Notes: generated by a model from the sequence alone, not told the origin. A stretch of 64,000 bases of DNA from Methyloligella sp. GL2 (GCF_013341275.1 NZ_CP054476.1:1191501-1255500); one strand, 5' to 3'. Shown: positions 43,353 to 53,147, numbered from the stretch's first letter. Numbers and translations are program-made.

Positions 43353-43892
43353 ATGCACGACAAAACCTTCGAAATCCGCTCTGAGCGGGCGGCCGATACG
43401 CCAGCGCTTGCCAAGCTCTCCGAGACCGCTTTCGGCCCCGGCCGGTTCACCCGGACAGCCTATCGCATTCGCGAGGGCGTGGCGCCGGTGGCCGCGCTCA
43501 GCCTGACCGGCTGGATCGACGGCGCCCTGATGGCAGGTATCCGCTTCACGCCGGTGACGGTCGGCGGCAAGAATCGCAGCTTGCTGCTGGGGCCGCTGGT
43601 GGTGGACCCCGCATTTGCCAATCAAGGCTTCGGCAAGGCACTGGTCGGCGAGGGGCTGGCCAAAGCGAAGCAGGCCGGCTACCGGCTGGTGCTGCTGGTC
43701 GGCGATCTTCCCTATTACGGGCGATTCGGTTTCGTGGCCGTGCCGGTGGGGAAGATCACGCTGCCGGGGCCGGTCGATCCGAACCGGCTGTTGGCTTGCG
43801 AGCTCGAGCCCGGAAGTCTTGCGGCCGCGCAAGGGCTGGTGCTGGGAGAGGTGGGCGCTAGCGCCCCTCTCGATACCAGCCGAGCGCAATAA
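43353..43892 (+). CDS. GNAT-family N-acetyltransferase (YhbS-like)
   Basis: A 179-residue acetyl-CoA-dependent transferase. The GNAT core is visible: an N-terminal strand EIRSERAADTPALAKLSETAF, a long beta strand LLLGPLVVDPAF, the acetyl-CoA loop ANQGFGKALVGEGL (Q/RxxGxG/A type), and YRLVLLVGDLPYYGRFGFVAVP, characteristic of the COG3153/YhbS group. The substrate is unknown. The last 35 bp overlap the convergent GATase-like gene on the other strand. Confidence 0.9.
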   Translation: MHDKTFEIRSERAADTPALAKLSETAFGPGRFTRTAYRIREGVAPVAALSLTGWIDGALMAGIRFTPVTVGGKNRSLLLGPLVVDPAFANQGFGKALVGEGLAKAKQAGYRLVLLVGDLPYYGRFGFVAVPVGKITLPGPVDPNRLLACELEPGSLAAAQGLVLGEVGASAPLDTSRAQ

Positions 43893-45939
43893 GGCCGAGC
43901 AGCAGGGCGAGCGCGATATAGCCGTTGAACAGCGGGTAGAGGCTGGCGCCGGTGACGCGATAGGCCTCGCGGCGGTGCAGGCCGAGCCAATCTTCGCCAT
44001 GCATCATCTGGCCGGAGCCCAGGGTGACGAGGCGGGGCATCTCACCGGCCTCGCCGTCTTTGCGGCCGAGCCAGAAGGCGCCGCCGCCGGTCTGGTTCAG
44101 AAGCGGCTCCAGATGCTCGTCGGTGGCGGTGACCGCTGCGAGCTCGCGGGTATTGGCGTTGCCGACAGTGACCACCGCGGCAAGCTTGCCGGCGGCGACC
44201 TGGTAGATGCCCTGATCCTCCACCTGCAGGCTCTTGCGCCAGACGCCGGGCTCGGAGGCCTCCAGGGCGATCTCTTCGGTTTTGCCGGTCGGGCCGGTCA
44301 GGGTGACGGGCGTGATGGAATCTTCGATGGAGCGGCGCTCGATGGTGATGGTCTGGCCGCGGCTGGTGGCGTGGAGCTGCTCTTCCTCCAGTTCCGGCTC
44401 CTTCATCAGCCAATGGGCGAGGCGGCGCAGCAGCCCGGTATAGGGGCCGCCGCCTTCATAGCCGCGGGCCCAGAGCCAGGCCTGGTCGGAGAGCAGCAGG
44501 GCGACACGGCCCTGGCCGCGCTCGCCGAGCACCAGAAGCGGCCTTTGCTGTGCGCCCTTCAGCACCACTTCGGCTTCATAGGGCTCGGCCTCGACATTGC
44601 GGAACCAGGAGCCCCAAGTCGGGGTCTTGCCGCCGCCGGGAAGGTCGCGGGTGACGGGGTGGCGCAAGCCCAGATCCGTAGCTTGCGGCTTGAACGGCCG
44701 ATCGACGACACGGCCGGTGGGCGCGGCGGGCAGCACCTGGGCCAGCGGCGTGCGGTAGAGGCTCAAGGCGGAGGCGTAATCCTCGCCGGCGGCGACCAGC
44801 ACCGCGCCGCCTTGCTCCACATAGCGCGAGACATTGTCGAGATAGGCGAGGGGCAGCACGCCGCGGCGCTGATAGCGGTCGAAGATGATCAGATCGAACT
44901 CGTCCAGCTTCTCCTGGAACAGCTCCCGGGTGGGGAAGGCGATCAGCGAAAGCTGGTTGATCGGGGTGCCGTCCTGCTTCTCCGGCGGGCGCAGGATGGT
45001 GAAGTGGACGAGGTCCACCGAGGCATCGGATTTCAGCATGTTGCGCCAGGTGCGCTCACCGGCATAGGGCTCGCCGGAGACCAGCAGCACGCGCAAGTTC
45101 TCGCGCACGCCTTCGATGGTGAGCACGGCGCGGTTGTTCAGCGCGGTAAGCTCGCCGGGGGCGGTCTCGACGCCGATCTCGACGATATTGGCGCCGGCAT
45201 GGTCGATTCTAACCGGCACATAGACCTTCTCGCCGATCTGCACGGTGCGGATGTCCGGCTCCTCCTCGCCCTGGCGCTTGATGGCGAGGGTGACGGGGCC
45301 GCTATCCTGTCCGCCGGACTGCATCACCTTGAGCTCGATCTTCGGGGTTTCGCCGACGAGGCTGAAGCGCGGCGTGGCGAGCAATTGCAGGCGCCGGTCG
45401 AACTCTTCCGGCTTGCCGGTGATCAGCGCGTGCACTGGCGCGTCGAAGCCGAGGTCCTTGGCCTCTTTCGGCACGTCGTGCACCTGCCCGTCGGTGACCA
45501 TGACGACACCGGCGAGGCGCTCATGGGGAATGTCGGCGAGGCCCTTGCCGAGATCGGTGAACAGGAAGGTGCCGTCGCGATCGCTGCCTTCGCGCGCGGC
45601 GGAGGAGTGGATGGTGCGGACGTCGAGATTGGGGAGCTGGCGGAGATCCTTCTCCAGCCGGTCGGTGACCTCGGCGGTGCGCTCGGTGCGGCCGGCGACG
45701 CCCTGGCTCTGGCTGTCATCGACGACCACGGCGACCACGTCGTTCAGCGGCTCGCGCTCCTCGCGCTTGAACTGGGGATTGGCGAGGGCAAGCAGCAAAA
45801 GCGCATAGGCGAGGCCGCGAATCAGCGCGCCGCGGCGGGAGCGCCACAGCAGCAGGCCGAGCAGCAGCAGGCCGAACACGGCAAGCGCGCCGATGATCGG
45901 CCAGGGCAGCAAAGGCAGAAACTCGATGGACCAGCTCAT
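43858..45939 (-). CDS. Membrane protein with GATase-1/VWA-like domains, last gene of a MoxR operon
   Basis: A 693-residue inner-membrane protein with two N-terminal helices (about 10-50), a long periplasmic region and one C-terminal helix (about 668-690, YIALALLLGLIALGW). The periplasmic part begins with DVVAVVVDDSQSQ, a VWA-like start, and later has segments such as VLVAAGEDYAS and RVALLLSDQAW that fit a class I glutamine amidotransferase-like fold, as in other proteins at this place in MoxR-DUF58 operons. Enzymatic activity is doubtful. It starts 4 bp after the BatA/DUF4159 gene. Probable role: scaffold or assembly factor in the envelope. Confidence 0.7.
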   Translation of the reverse strand: MSWSIEFLPLLPWPIIGALAVFGLLLLGLLLWRSRRGALIRGLAYALLLLALANPQFKREEREPLNDVVAVVVDDSQSQGVAGRTERTAEVTDRLEKDLRQLPNLDVRTIHSSAAREGSDRDGTFLFTDLGKGLADIPHERLAGVVMVTDGQVHDVPKEAKDLGFDAPVHALITGKPEEFDRRLQLLATPRFSLVGETPKIELKVMQSGGQDSGPVTLAIKRQGEEEPDIRTVQIGEKVYVPVRIDHAGANIVEIGVETAPGELTALNNRAVLTIEGVRENLRVLLVSGEPYAGERTWRNMLKSDASVDLVHFTILRPPEKQDGTPINQLSLIAFPTRELFQEKLDEFDLIIFDRYQRRGVLPLAYLDNVSRYVEQGGAVLVAAGEDYASALSLYRTPLAQVLPAAPTGRVVDRPFKPQATDLGLRHPVTRDLPGGGKTPTWGSWFRNVEAEPYEAEVVLKGAQQRPLLVLGERGQGRVALLLSDQAWLWARGYEGGGPYTGLLRRLAHWLMKEPELEEEQLHATSRGQTITIERRSIEDSITPVTLTGPTGKTEEIALEASEPGVWRKSLQVEDQGIYQVAAGKLAAVVTVGNANTRELAAVTATDEHLEPLLNQTGGGAFWLGRKDGEAGEMPRLVTLGSGQMMHGEDWLGLHRREAYRVTGASLYPLFNGYIALALLLGLIALGWYREGR

Positions 45940-45942
45940 GAC

Positions 45943-48819
45943 CTATTGCCCCAGACGCTCGAGCAGGGCCGGGACGTGGACCTGGTCGGCCTTGTAGTTG
46001 CCGGTGAGGGCATACATGACGATGTTCACCCCGGCGCGGAACGCCATCTCGCGCTGCACCTCGCCGCCGGGCACGGCGGGGTAGAGCGGCCGGTTCCGGT
46101 CGTCCAGCGCCCAGGCGGAGGCGAAGTCGTTGGAGGTGATGACGATGGAGCTGACCCCGTCGGTCTGGGAGCGGGCGCTGCTGCCGGGATCGTCCGATTG
46201 CGTCGCCTCGACCCAGAGATTGCCGCCGTCCCAGCGGCCCGGAAAGCTATCCATCAGATAGAAGGACTTGGTCAGCACGTGGTTGGCCGGCACCGGCTCT
46301 AGCGGCGGGATGTCGAGCTTGCCGATGAGTCGGGACAGCGCCGATTGCTGGAACTGGTTGCCCGCCGCGCTGTCATGGTCGCGGGTATCGAAGACGATCA
46401 GCCCGCCCTGCTTCATGAAGGCGTCGATCTTGGCCAGCGTCGCATCGGAGAGCGGCGCGGCATCCTTGGCGACGGGCCAGTAGAGGATCGGGAAGAAGGC
46501 CAGCTCCTCATTGTCGATATCGACGCCGATGGGCTCGCCCGGCTCCAGCGCGGTGCGGGCGGTGAGCACGCGGGTCAGGCCGGCCAGGCCCTGGCGGCTG
46601 GTCTCGTCGATAGCCGGATCGCCGGTCAGCACATAGGCGAGATGGGTCTCCAGGCTGGACTTCAGGCCGAACTGCTCCGCCGCGCTGATCTGCTGATCGG
46701 CGGGCGGGGCCTGGGCGAAAGCCGGGGCGGGGGCGAAGCTGGCGTAAGCAAGCCCTGCGGCGAAGAGCAGGGCTGTGGCGGTATGGGCCGCGCGGGCGCC
46801 GCCGCGGAAGCGCATGCCGCCGCTCAGGATCAGCATGGCGAGCATGTCGATGGCGAACAGGGCAAGCGCGGCGAGATAGAGCCAGACGTCGAGGGCCAGC
46901 GGCGGGCGCAAGGTATACCCGCTCAGCTGGGCGCTGCCGGCGACATTGGCAAGATTGGCCAGCGGCACCAGCTCGCTTTTCGCATTGCCGATATTGAGGG
47001 CGCGGGCCGACTGGCCGCGGCCGTAATAGCCCGGCGGATGCTCCGGCGAGGGCGTCAAATTCTCAAAATCCTGCGGCGCGATGGGGGCGGCTTGCGGCGT
47101 CGGCGGTCCGATCTGGCCGAACCCGTCGAGGGTCTGGATCGGCGCCAGCGCGGTCTCCGACAGGCCGGAATCCTCTTGCGGTTCGGCGCTGGCCTCCACG
47201 CCGGTGGCTTCCGTGCCGGTATTGACGTCGACCTTGGTGGGAGCGAGCGCAACCAGGCGGCGCAGCATCTGCACGAAGAGGCCGGAAAGGGGCAGGTTGG
47301 ACCAGTCGGAATTGGCGGTGACGTGGAACAGCACCACCCAGCCCTTGCCCTGGCGCAAGGCGGTGACCAAGGGCGTGCCGTCGGCGAGGCGAGCCCAGAC
47401 CTGCGCGTCGGTGGCTGCGGTCGGGTCGGCCAGAACCTGGCGCTTCACGTCGACATCGTCCGGGATATCGAGACCGCGGAACGGGCTGGTTTCGTCGAAA
47501 GCGGCGAGCGGCTGCGGGTTGCTCCAGGACATTGAGCCGCCGAGCGAGCGGCCGCCGCGGCGCAAGATCACCGGCAGCAGCTCGTCGCCGCCTTGCTCCA
47601 TGCGCGGGCCGGCGAAGCGGATCAGCATGCCGCCGCCGGCAAGCCAGTTCTCCAGCGCAACTTGCGTGCCCGGCAGCAGCTTGCCGATATCGGCCAACAC
47701 CAGGACCGAGACGTTCTGGTCGATCAGCTCATTGACGGCAAAGCGGACATTGGCTTCGCGCGGCGAGACCACGTCGGCATAGGGGGAGAGCGCGCGCTGC
47801 ACATAATAGAGCGGCGAGAGCAGCGGCTGGGCCGCCTCGCGGGATTCGCCGGAGATGACGCCGACGCGGTGCCATTGCGAATTGCCGTCGAGAAGATGGA
47901 CGGCACCGGCGGACTGGCTGTTCTCGATCTCCAGCTTGGCGGCCTGATTGCGGATCTCCAGCGGCAGGTCGAAGGTCGCCTTGGTCTCGTGGGCGCCGGA
48001 GGGAATTGCGAAGGAGGCCGTGCCGAGCGGCTCGCCCTTGGCCGTGAGCGCGGTGACGGTGCCGTCGACCGGGCCTTCGGCGCCGCTGAGCACGCGAACG
48101 TTGAGGATCGAGGCGTCGCCCGAGGTCTCGCCGAGAAGCATGGCTGTATCGGCCTTGCCGGGCTGGAAGATGGAGAGCTTGCCGTTGTCGCCCGCGATCT
48201 TCTCCAGAGTTTCGGCGAAGGCGAGGCCGTTGCCGTAATTCAGCCCGTCGGAAAGCCACAGCACTCTATAGCCGGTCTTTCCGCCGAGCTCCTTCTGCAG
48301 CCGCGTCGCGAGGGCTTTGCGGTCGGGCGCGAAGGGCTGCGGCATGATCCCGGCGGCGCGCTCCCGCGCCCGGTCAGGATCGTCGGGGCCGGCGATCGGA
48401 CTGCCCGGCGCGGTGGGGGCGAGGATGACGGTGCGGTCGTCGCGGCGGGCGCGGTCGATGGCCGTGGCGATGGCCTCGCGGCGCTTGTCCCAATGGGTGC
48501 CGGAGGCCCAGCCATTATCGATGACCAGCAGCAGCGGGCCTTGGCCGGTGAAGCCCTGGCGGTCCGGATTGATCACCGGCTGGGCGAGGGCGAAGATGAT
48601 CAGTGCCGCCAGCAGCATGCGCAGCAAGGTCAGCCACCAGGGGCTATGGGCCGGGGTTTCCTCGGTGCTCTGCAAATCCTGCAGCAGGCGGGTCGGTGGG
48701 AACACCACGCGGTTGGGGCTCGGCGGGGTAAGGCGCAGCAGCCACCAGATCGCCGGCAGGGCGGCGAGGCCAAGCAGAAGCCAGGGCTGCAGAAAGCCGA
48801 GTGAGCCGAGGGTCATCAT
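45943..48819 (-). CDS. BatA-like membrane protein with C-terminal DUF4159 domain
   Basis: A 958-residue protein. Residues about 1-80 are the BatA/aerotolerance N-terminal domain (two helices around FLQPWLLLGLAALPAIWWLLR and a conserved PPTRLLQDL between them). A VWA/GATase-like periplasmic region follows, then helices near 660-700. DUF4159 covers about 740-958 (SSLETHLAYVLTGD, FPILYWP, IDAFMKQGGLIVFDTRD). This arrangement is typical of alphaproteobacterial MoxR operons; DUF4159 function is unknown. It overlaps the DUF58 stop by 4 bp and is 3 bp from the next gene. Confidence 0.85.
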   Translation of the reverse strand: MMTLGSLGFLQPWLLLGLAALPAIWWLLRLTPPSPNRVVFPPTRLLQDLQSTEETPAHSPWWLTLLRMLLAALIIFALAQPVINPDRQGFTGQGPLLLVIDNGWASGTHWDKRREAIATAIDRARRDDRTVILAPTAPGSPIAGPDDPDRARERAAGIMPQPFAPDRKALATRLQKELGGKTGYRVLWLSDGLNYGNGLAFAETLEKIAGDNGKLSIFQPGKADTAMLLGETSGDASILNVRVLSGAEGPVDGTVTALTAKGEPLGTASFAIPSGAHETKATFDLPLEIRNQAAKLEIENSQSAGAVHLLDGNSQWHRVGVISGESREAAQPLLSPLYYVQRALSPYADVVSPREANVRFAVNELIDQNVSVLVLADIGKLLPGTQVALENWLAGGGMLIRFAGPRMEQGGDELLPVILRRGGRSLGGSMSWSNPQPLAAFDETSPFRGLDIPDDVDVKRQVLADPTAATDAQVWARLADGTPLVTALRQGKGWVVLFHVTANSDWSNLPLSGLFVQMLRRLVALAPTKVDVNTGTEATGVEASAEPQEDSGLSETALAPIQTLDGFGQIGPPTPQAAPIAPQDFENLTPSPEHPPGYYGRGQSARALNIGNAKSELVPLANLANVAGSAQLSGYTLRPPLALDVWLYLAALALFAIDMLAMLILSGGMRFRGGARAAHTATALLFAAGLAYASFAPAPAFAQAPPADQQISAAEQFGLKSSLETHLAYVLTGDPAIDETSRQGLAGLTRVLTARTALEPGEPIGVDIDNEELAFFPILYWPVAKDAAPLSDATLAKIDAFMKQGGLIVFDTRDHDSAAGNQFQQSALSRLIGKLDIPPLEPVPANHVLTKSFYLMDSFPGRWDGGNLWVEATQSDDPGSSARSQTDGVSSIVITSNDFASAWALDDRNRPLYPAVPGGEVQREMAFRAGVNIVMYALTGNYKADQVHVPALLERLGQ

Positions 48820-49763
48820 GATGGGCGATCTTCCCCATCTTGGCTGTCCGAAGCGGCAGGCTGCCGGAAGCGGTAGCTTTGCTCAAGCCCGGCAAGGTGA
48901 TTGTGCAGGGCGAGCAAGGCTTCGCCGGCGGGGCGGTCGGTATGATGCACGAAGAAGGACCAGCCGAGCCGGGTGGCGAGCGAGGAGAGGGCTTTGCGGT
49001 GATCGCGCAGGCGTTCGGCGTAAGCCTCGCGCAAGGTCTCGGCGCGGCCGGCGATGACGCGGGTATTGCCTTCGGAAGCGGCGAACTCGGTGCGGCCCTC
49101 GTAAGGCAGGCTCTCCTCGGCCGGATCGAAGATCTGCACCAGATGACCGCGAATGCCTTGCGCTGCGATAGCCTCGACGGCGGCGGCGGTCTCCTTCGCC
49201 GGCTCGAGAAAATCGCTGAACAGGATGCATTCGGAGAAGCGGTTGAGAGAGGCCGGCGGCGGCAGGCTGCGGCCGGTCTCGAAATCCTGGATCAGAATCT
49301 CGGCAAGGCGGCGGGTGGCGAAGCGCCCGGCCATGGGCGGATGGCCGATGACGCCGACCCGCTCGCCGGCGCGGACCAGCAGCTCGCACATGGCAAGCGC
49401 CAGAACGGCGGCGCGGCTGTCCTTATAGGTTTCCGACAGGCCGGAGCGGAATTGCATCGAGGGCGAAAGGTCGACCCAAAGCCAGACGGTGTGGGCGGCC
49501 TCCCATTCGCGCTCGCGTACATAGAGATGGTCGGAGCTGGCCGAGCGGCGCCAGTCGACCCGGGCAAGCGAGTCGTTCTCGTCGAAATGGCGGAATTGCC
49601 AGAAGGTCTCGCCGGGGCCGGCGCGGCGGCGCCCGTGGGTACCATAGGTCACCGTATGCGCAACGCGCTGCGCCTCGATGAGGAGGGCAGGCATGCGGTC
49701 GGCGAGGCTATGGGCCTCGGTAACTTCCGGCGGGAGCGTCTGGACCGATTTCTGCTGGGCCAA
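48816..49763 (-). CDS. DUF58 domain protein (VWA-like partner of MoxR)
   Basis: A 315-residue protein lacking transmembrane helices. The DUF58 signature is clear: GRRRAGPGETFWQFRHFDENDSLARVDWRRSA, then YVREREWEAAHTVWLWVDLSPSM (the MIDAS-like DxSxS of a VWA fold), and later LVRAGERVGVIG. DUF58 proteins are clients or partners of MoxR ATPases in envelope or metal-insertion roles. It lies 8 bp after moxR and overlaps the next gene by 4 bp. Confidence 0.9.
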   Translation of the reverse strand: MAQQKSVQTLPPEVTEAHSLADRMPALLIEAQRVAHTVTYGTHGRRRAGPGETFWQFRHFDENDSLARVDWRRSASSDHLYVREREWEAAHTVWLWVDLSPSMQFRSGLSETYKDSRAAVLALAMCELLVRAGERVGVIGHPPMAGRFATRRLAEILIQDFETGRSLPPPASLNRFSECILFSDFLEPAKETAAAVEAIAAQGIRGHLVQIFDPAEESLPYEGRTEFAASEGNTRVIAGRAETLREAYAERLRDHRKALSSLATRLGWSFFVHHTDRPAGEALLALHNHLAGLEQSYRFRQPAASDSQDGEDRPS

Positions 49764-49771
49764 GCTTCACT

Positions 49772-50770
49772 CTATCCCAGGGGCTCGACGAGGCGGGCCA
49801 CCATATCGCTGATCTGGATGCCTTCGGCGCGGGCCGCGAAGGTCAGCGCCATACGGTGCTTCAGCACGGGCTCGGCGAGGGCGATGACGTCGTCGATGGA
49901 AGGTGCCAGGCGACCTTCGATCAGGGCCTTGGCGCGGACCGTCAGCATCAGCGCCTGGCTGGCGCGGGGACCGGGGCCCCAGGCGATCAGCTCGTCGAGC
50001 TCGGCATTGCCAGTCTGGCCGGGGCGCGCGGAGCGGACGAGGTAGAGGATCGCATCCACCACCTGATCGCCGACGGGAAGCTGGCGGACCAGGTCCTGGG
50101 CCAGCATCAGCTCCTCGGCGGAGAGGATGGTCTTCAGCTCGCGGCGGTCGACGCCGGTGGTGGCCATCAGCATGCGCCGCTCCGAATCTTCGTCCGGATA
50201 GGAGACGTCGATCTGCAGCAAGAAGCGGTCGAGCTGCGCCTCGGGCAGCGGATAGGTGCCTTCCTGCTCCAGCGGGTTCTGGGTCGCGAGCACGTGGAAG
50301 GGCTGGGGCACGTCGTGGCGCACGCCGGCGACGGAGACGTGATGCTCCTGCATGGCCTGAAGCAGCGCGCTCTGGGTCTTGGGGCTGGCGCGGTTGATCT
50401 CGTCGGCCATCAGAAGCTGGGTGAAGATCGGGCCCGGCACGAAGCGGAAGCTGCGCTGGCCGCCGGCGCCTTCCTCCAGCACCTCGGAGCCGACAATGTC
50501 GGAGGGCATCAGGTCCGGGGTAAACTGAATGCGCTTATTGGCAAGGCCGAGCACGGCGCCGAGCGCTTCCACCAGGCTGGTCTTGGCGAGGCCGGGGACG
50601 CCGATGAGCAAGGCGTGGCCGCCGGAGAGCAGGGTGATCAGGGCGAGGTCGATGACCTTTTCCTGGCCGAAGATGACGGAGCTTGTCGCCTCGCGAACAT
50701 CCTGGATCTTGGCGACCGTCTCCTCGGCAAGGGCGACGAGTTGATCTTCAGTCGAGGTGAGTGTTGTCAT
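49772..50770 (-). CDS. MoxR-family AAA+ ATPase
   Basis: A 332-residue AAA+ chaperone-like ATPase: Walker A GVPGLAKT (57-64), Walker B LLMADEINRASPKTQSALLQAM, sensor and arginine-finger region PFHVLATQNPLEQEGTYPLPEAQLDRFL, and a C-terminal lid domain. MoxR proteins assemble or activate complexes together with VWA/DUF58 proteins encoded next to them. This is the first gene of the four-gene operon. The ATG at 50770 begins just before the family region. Confidence 0.93.
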   Translation of the reverse strand: MTTLTSTEDQLVALAEETVAKIQDVREATSSVIFGQEKVIDLALITLLSGGHALLIGVPGLAKTSLVEALGAVLGLANKRIQFTPDLMPSDIVGSEVLEEGAGGQRSFRFVPGPIFTQLLMADEINRASPKTQSALLQAMQEHHVSVAGVRHDVPQPFHVLATQNPLEQEGTYPLPEAQLDRFLLQIDVSYPDEDSERRMLMATTGVDRRELKTILSAEELMLAQDLVRQLPVGDQVVDAILYLVRSARPGQTGNAELDELIAWGPGPRASQALMLTVRAKALIEGRLAPSIDDVIALAEPVLKHRMALTFAARAEGIQISDMVARLVEPLG

Positions 50771-50929
50771 GGGTTCCTATATCTTAGGAGATGGCGGCCC
50801 ATGCGGCGACCGCGAAAAGCCGCATTCCGCAAACTCTCAGTGTCGGCACCAATTTCGTCACAATAGTGGTGGTTCGGGCCGCATGCACGATGCAATCTAA
50901 GGTCGCTGGCTGTTCTGCAGGATTAAATT

Positions 50930-51511
50930 TTGTTCATGGCAACGGAGACCGAAGCCCAAGCCGCCGCCAGCCTGACAGCGCTGCAAGGCAAGCAGGACGG
51001 CGGAAAACAAGCTGAGACGGCGGATCAAAAGGGCCGGCGAGAGCCCACATTTTGCGGCGATATCGGCATGGAGATTCGCCGCGACGGGACCTGGTTTTAT
51101 CAGGGAAGCCCGATCGGCCGGAAGGCGCTGGTGAAGCTCTTTGCCACGGTGCTGCGCAAAGAGGCGGACGGGACTCACTATCTGGTGACCCCGGTGGAAA
51201 AGGTCTCCGTCAAAGTCGAGGATTCGCCGTTTCTCGCTGTCGCCATGGCTGTGATAGGCGAGGGGAAGGATCAGGCGCTCAGCTTCCGCACCAATCTCGA
51301 CGACGAGGTCACGACGGACGCGGCGCATCCTTTGAGCTTCCGACCGGAGAGCGACGGCAGCTTCACGCCGTACGTTCTGGTCCGGGATGCGCTTCTGGCG
51401 CGGGTCAACCGGGCGGTGTTCTACGATCTCGTCGAGCTGGCGGTGGAGCATGAGGGGCGACTCGGGGTCTGGAGCGGCGGCACGTTCTTCGCCTTTCCAC
51501 AGATCGATTGA
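50930..51511 (+). CDS. DUF1285 family protein
   Basis: 193 residues. The family features are CGDIGMEIRRDGTWFYQGSPIGRKALVKLFATVLRKE, HYLVTPVEKVSVKVEDSPF and YVLVRDALLARVNRAVFYDLVELA. DUF1285 proteins are small cytoplasmic beta-rich proteins widespread in proteobacteria, often next to moxR genes as here (divergent); no activity is known. The TTG at 50930 is 7 bases after AGGA; the ATG at 50936 is an alternative at a longer spacing. It is the first of a run of three co-oriented genes ending with cca. Confidence 0.88.
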   Translation: MFMATETEAQAAASLTALQGKQDGGKQAETADQKGRREPTFCGDIGMEIRRDGTWFYQGSPIGRKALVKLFATVLRKEADGTHYLVTPVEKVSVKVEDSPFLAVAMAVIGEGKDQALSFRTNLDDEVTTDAAHPLSFRPESDGSFTPYVLVRDALLARVNRAVFYDLVELAVEHEGRLGVWSGGTFFAFPQID

Positions 51512-51614
51512 GACGGCTTGGCGAGACTGCGCGCATTCGGTCGCCTTCGGCTGCGCTGACCGCTATGGTCTAGGCCAAGAGTGCCGGGCTCGAATTTTGG
51601 AGGTGGACGCCCCG

Positions 51615-51875
51615 ATGCTGCGTATCGTTCTGATCGATCTGCTTCTGCTGATTCTTCCGTTTCTGGTCTATGCCGCTTATGTGGTTTTGGTGAAGGGGAC
51701 GGAGCCGGCCAATGTCTGGCAGGATGCCCCTGTGACCTGGCTTATTGGCGCCAGCGTTCTGCTCTTGGCGATCGCCATGGTGACGCTGGTGTCGTTTCAA
51801 GGGGGCGATCCTTCGGCCGTCTATCACCCGCCGGTCTATGAGGACGGGGTGATCAAGCCGGGATATGTCGAGTAG
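51615..51875 (+). CDS. Small two-helix membrane protein (DUF6111-like)
   Basis: 86 residues with two hydrophobic helices (about 3-25, IVLIDLLLLILPFLVYAAYVV, and 42-62, TWLIGASVLLLAIAMVTLV) and a short polar tail (PPVYEDGVIKPGYVE). Position directly before the CCA-adding enzyme and this layout match the DUF6111-type proteins of Hyphomicrobiales. A GGAGGTG lies upstream of the ATG at 51615. Function is unknown. Confidence 0.75.
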   Translation: MLRIVLIDLLLLILPFLVYAAYVVLVKGTEPANVWQDAPVTWLIGASVLLLAIAMVTLVSFQGGDPSAVYHPPVYEDGVIKPGYVE

Positions 51876-51903
51876 CGGATTGGGTGTTGGCGGCGCTGGC
51901 ACG

Positions 51904-53136
51904 ATGAGCCTTCCTTCTCTTGAAAATGCAGACTGGCTGAACGATCCGGCTTTGCAGTCGGTGTTCGCGGCGCTGAACGGCGAGGGCGTGGAGACGCGCG
52001 CGGTCGGCGGTGCGGTGCGCAATGCGCTGATGGGGCTGCCGGTGGCGGAGGTCGATCTCGCCACAACGGCCACGCCGGAAGAGACGATGCGACTGGCAGA
52101 GGCCGCCGGGCTGAAGGCGGTGCCGACGGGGATCGATCACGGCACGGTAACGGTGGTTTCCGGCGGCAAGGGCTTCGAGGTCACCACGCTCCGCCGCGAT
52201 GTGGAGACTGACGGGCGCCATGCGACGGTCGCCTTCACCACCGATTGGGCGGAAGATGCCAAGCGGCGCGACTTCACCCTCAATGCGCTTTACGCGGACC
52301 GGCAGGGAACCGTGTTCGATCCGCTGGACGGTTACGCCGATCTGGAGGCGGGGCGTATCCGCTTCATCGGCGATGCCGAGACCCGCATCAAAGAAGACTA
52401 TCTCCGCATTCTGCGCTTCTTCCGCTTCACTGCCACGTTCGGGGAGGGGGAAATCGATCCGGTCGGCCTTGCCGCCTGCGTGCGGCTGCGGGCTGGACTT
52501 GCCGGGCTTTCGGCGGAACGGATCTGGGCCGAGCTGAAGCGGCTGCTGGTGGCGCCCAAGGCGTGTGAGACGGTCGAGATCCTCTACGATTACGGCTTGC
52601 TGCCGGGCATCTTGGGTGCGGCGCCGGAGCTGCCGCAATTCAAGCGGCTGGTCGGGCTGGAGCATTTCTTCGAGCTTACTCCCGACGCGCCGCTCAGGCT
52701 CGCCGTGCTCGGCGTGCTGGTCACCGAAGATGCGGAGCGCTTGTCGGCGCGCTTCCGTCTTTCCCGCGCGGAACAGGCGGTGCTGCTTCTGGTGGCGGAG
52801 GCGGGCGAGAGCCATCGCTTCGAGGAGACCCATGCCAAGGCGCTGCTCTACCGGTTAGGCGAAGCGGATTATCGCCGCGTGCTGCTGATCGGCTGGGCGC
52901 GGGCCGGCGAAGCGGCGGACCGGGCGCAGCTCAGCGCCTTGCTGGCGCTGCCGGCGCGCTGGGAGGTGCCGGAATTTCCGCTCAAGGGTGAGGATATCGT
53001 GGCGCTCGGCGTGGCTGCTGGACCGGAGGTGGGGCGTATCCTCGGCGCGGTGGAAGCGGCCTGGATCGAAGACGATTTCGCCGACGAGCGCGAGGCGCTG
53101 CTGCGGCAGGCCGAGGCGCTGGCGAAGGGCGCTTGA
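51904..53136 (+). CDS. cca: tRNA CCA-adding nucleotidyltransferase
   Basis: A 410-residue class II nucleotidyltransferase that completes or repairs the 3' CCA end of tRNAs. The head domain has GGAVRNALMG and the catalytic EVDLATTA, followed by the RRDFTLNALY template motif, DPLDGYADLEAGRIRFIGD and the LRILRFFRF helix; helical neck and body follow. The ATG at 51904 fits the family N-terminus; an in-frame ATG at 51865, overlapping the previous stop, is possible. A terminator follows. It could instead be a poly(A) polymerase-like paralogue, but the length and motifs favour CCA. Confidence 0.9.
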   Translation: MSLPSLENADWLNDPALQSVFAALNGEGVETRAVGGAVRNALMGLPVAEVDLATTATPEETMRLAEAAGLKAVPTGIDHGTVTVVSGGKGFEVTTLRRDVETDGRHATVAFTTDWAEDAKRRDFTLNALYADRQGTVFDPLDGYADLEAGRIRFIGDAETRIKEDYLRILRFFRFTATFGEGEIDPVGLAACVRLRAGLAGLSAERIWAELKRLLVAPKACETVEILYDYGLLPGILGAAPELPQFKRLVGLEHFFELTPDAPLRLAVLGVLVTEDAERLSARFRLSRAEQAVLLLVAEAGESHRFEETHAKALLYRLGEADYRRVLLIGWARAGEAADRAQLSALLALPARWEVPEFPLKGEDIVALGVAAGPEVGRILGAVEAAWIEDDFADEREALLRQAEALAKGA

Positions 53137-53147
53137 GGCCATAAGGA

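Noticed and set aside
43900-46302. Long plus-strand open frame antisense to the GATase-like and DUF4159 genes
   Set aside because: Composition is a codon shadow, and it lacks ribosome site and domain signatures.
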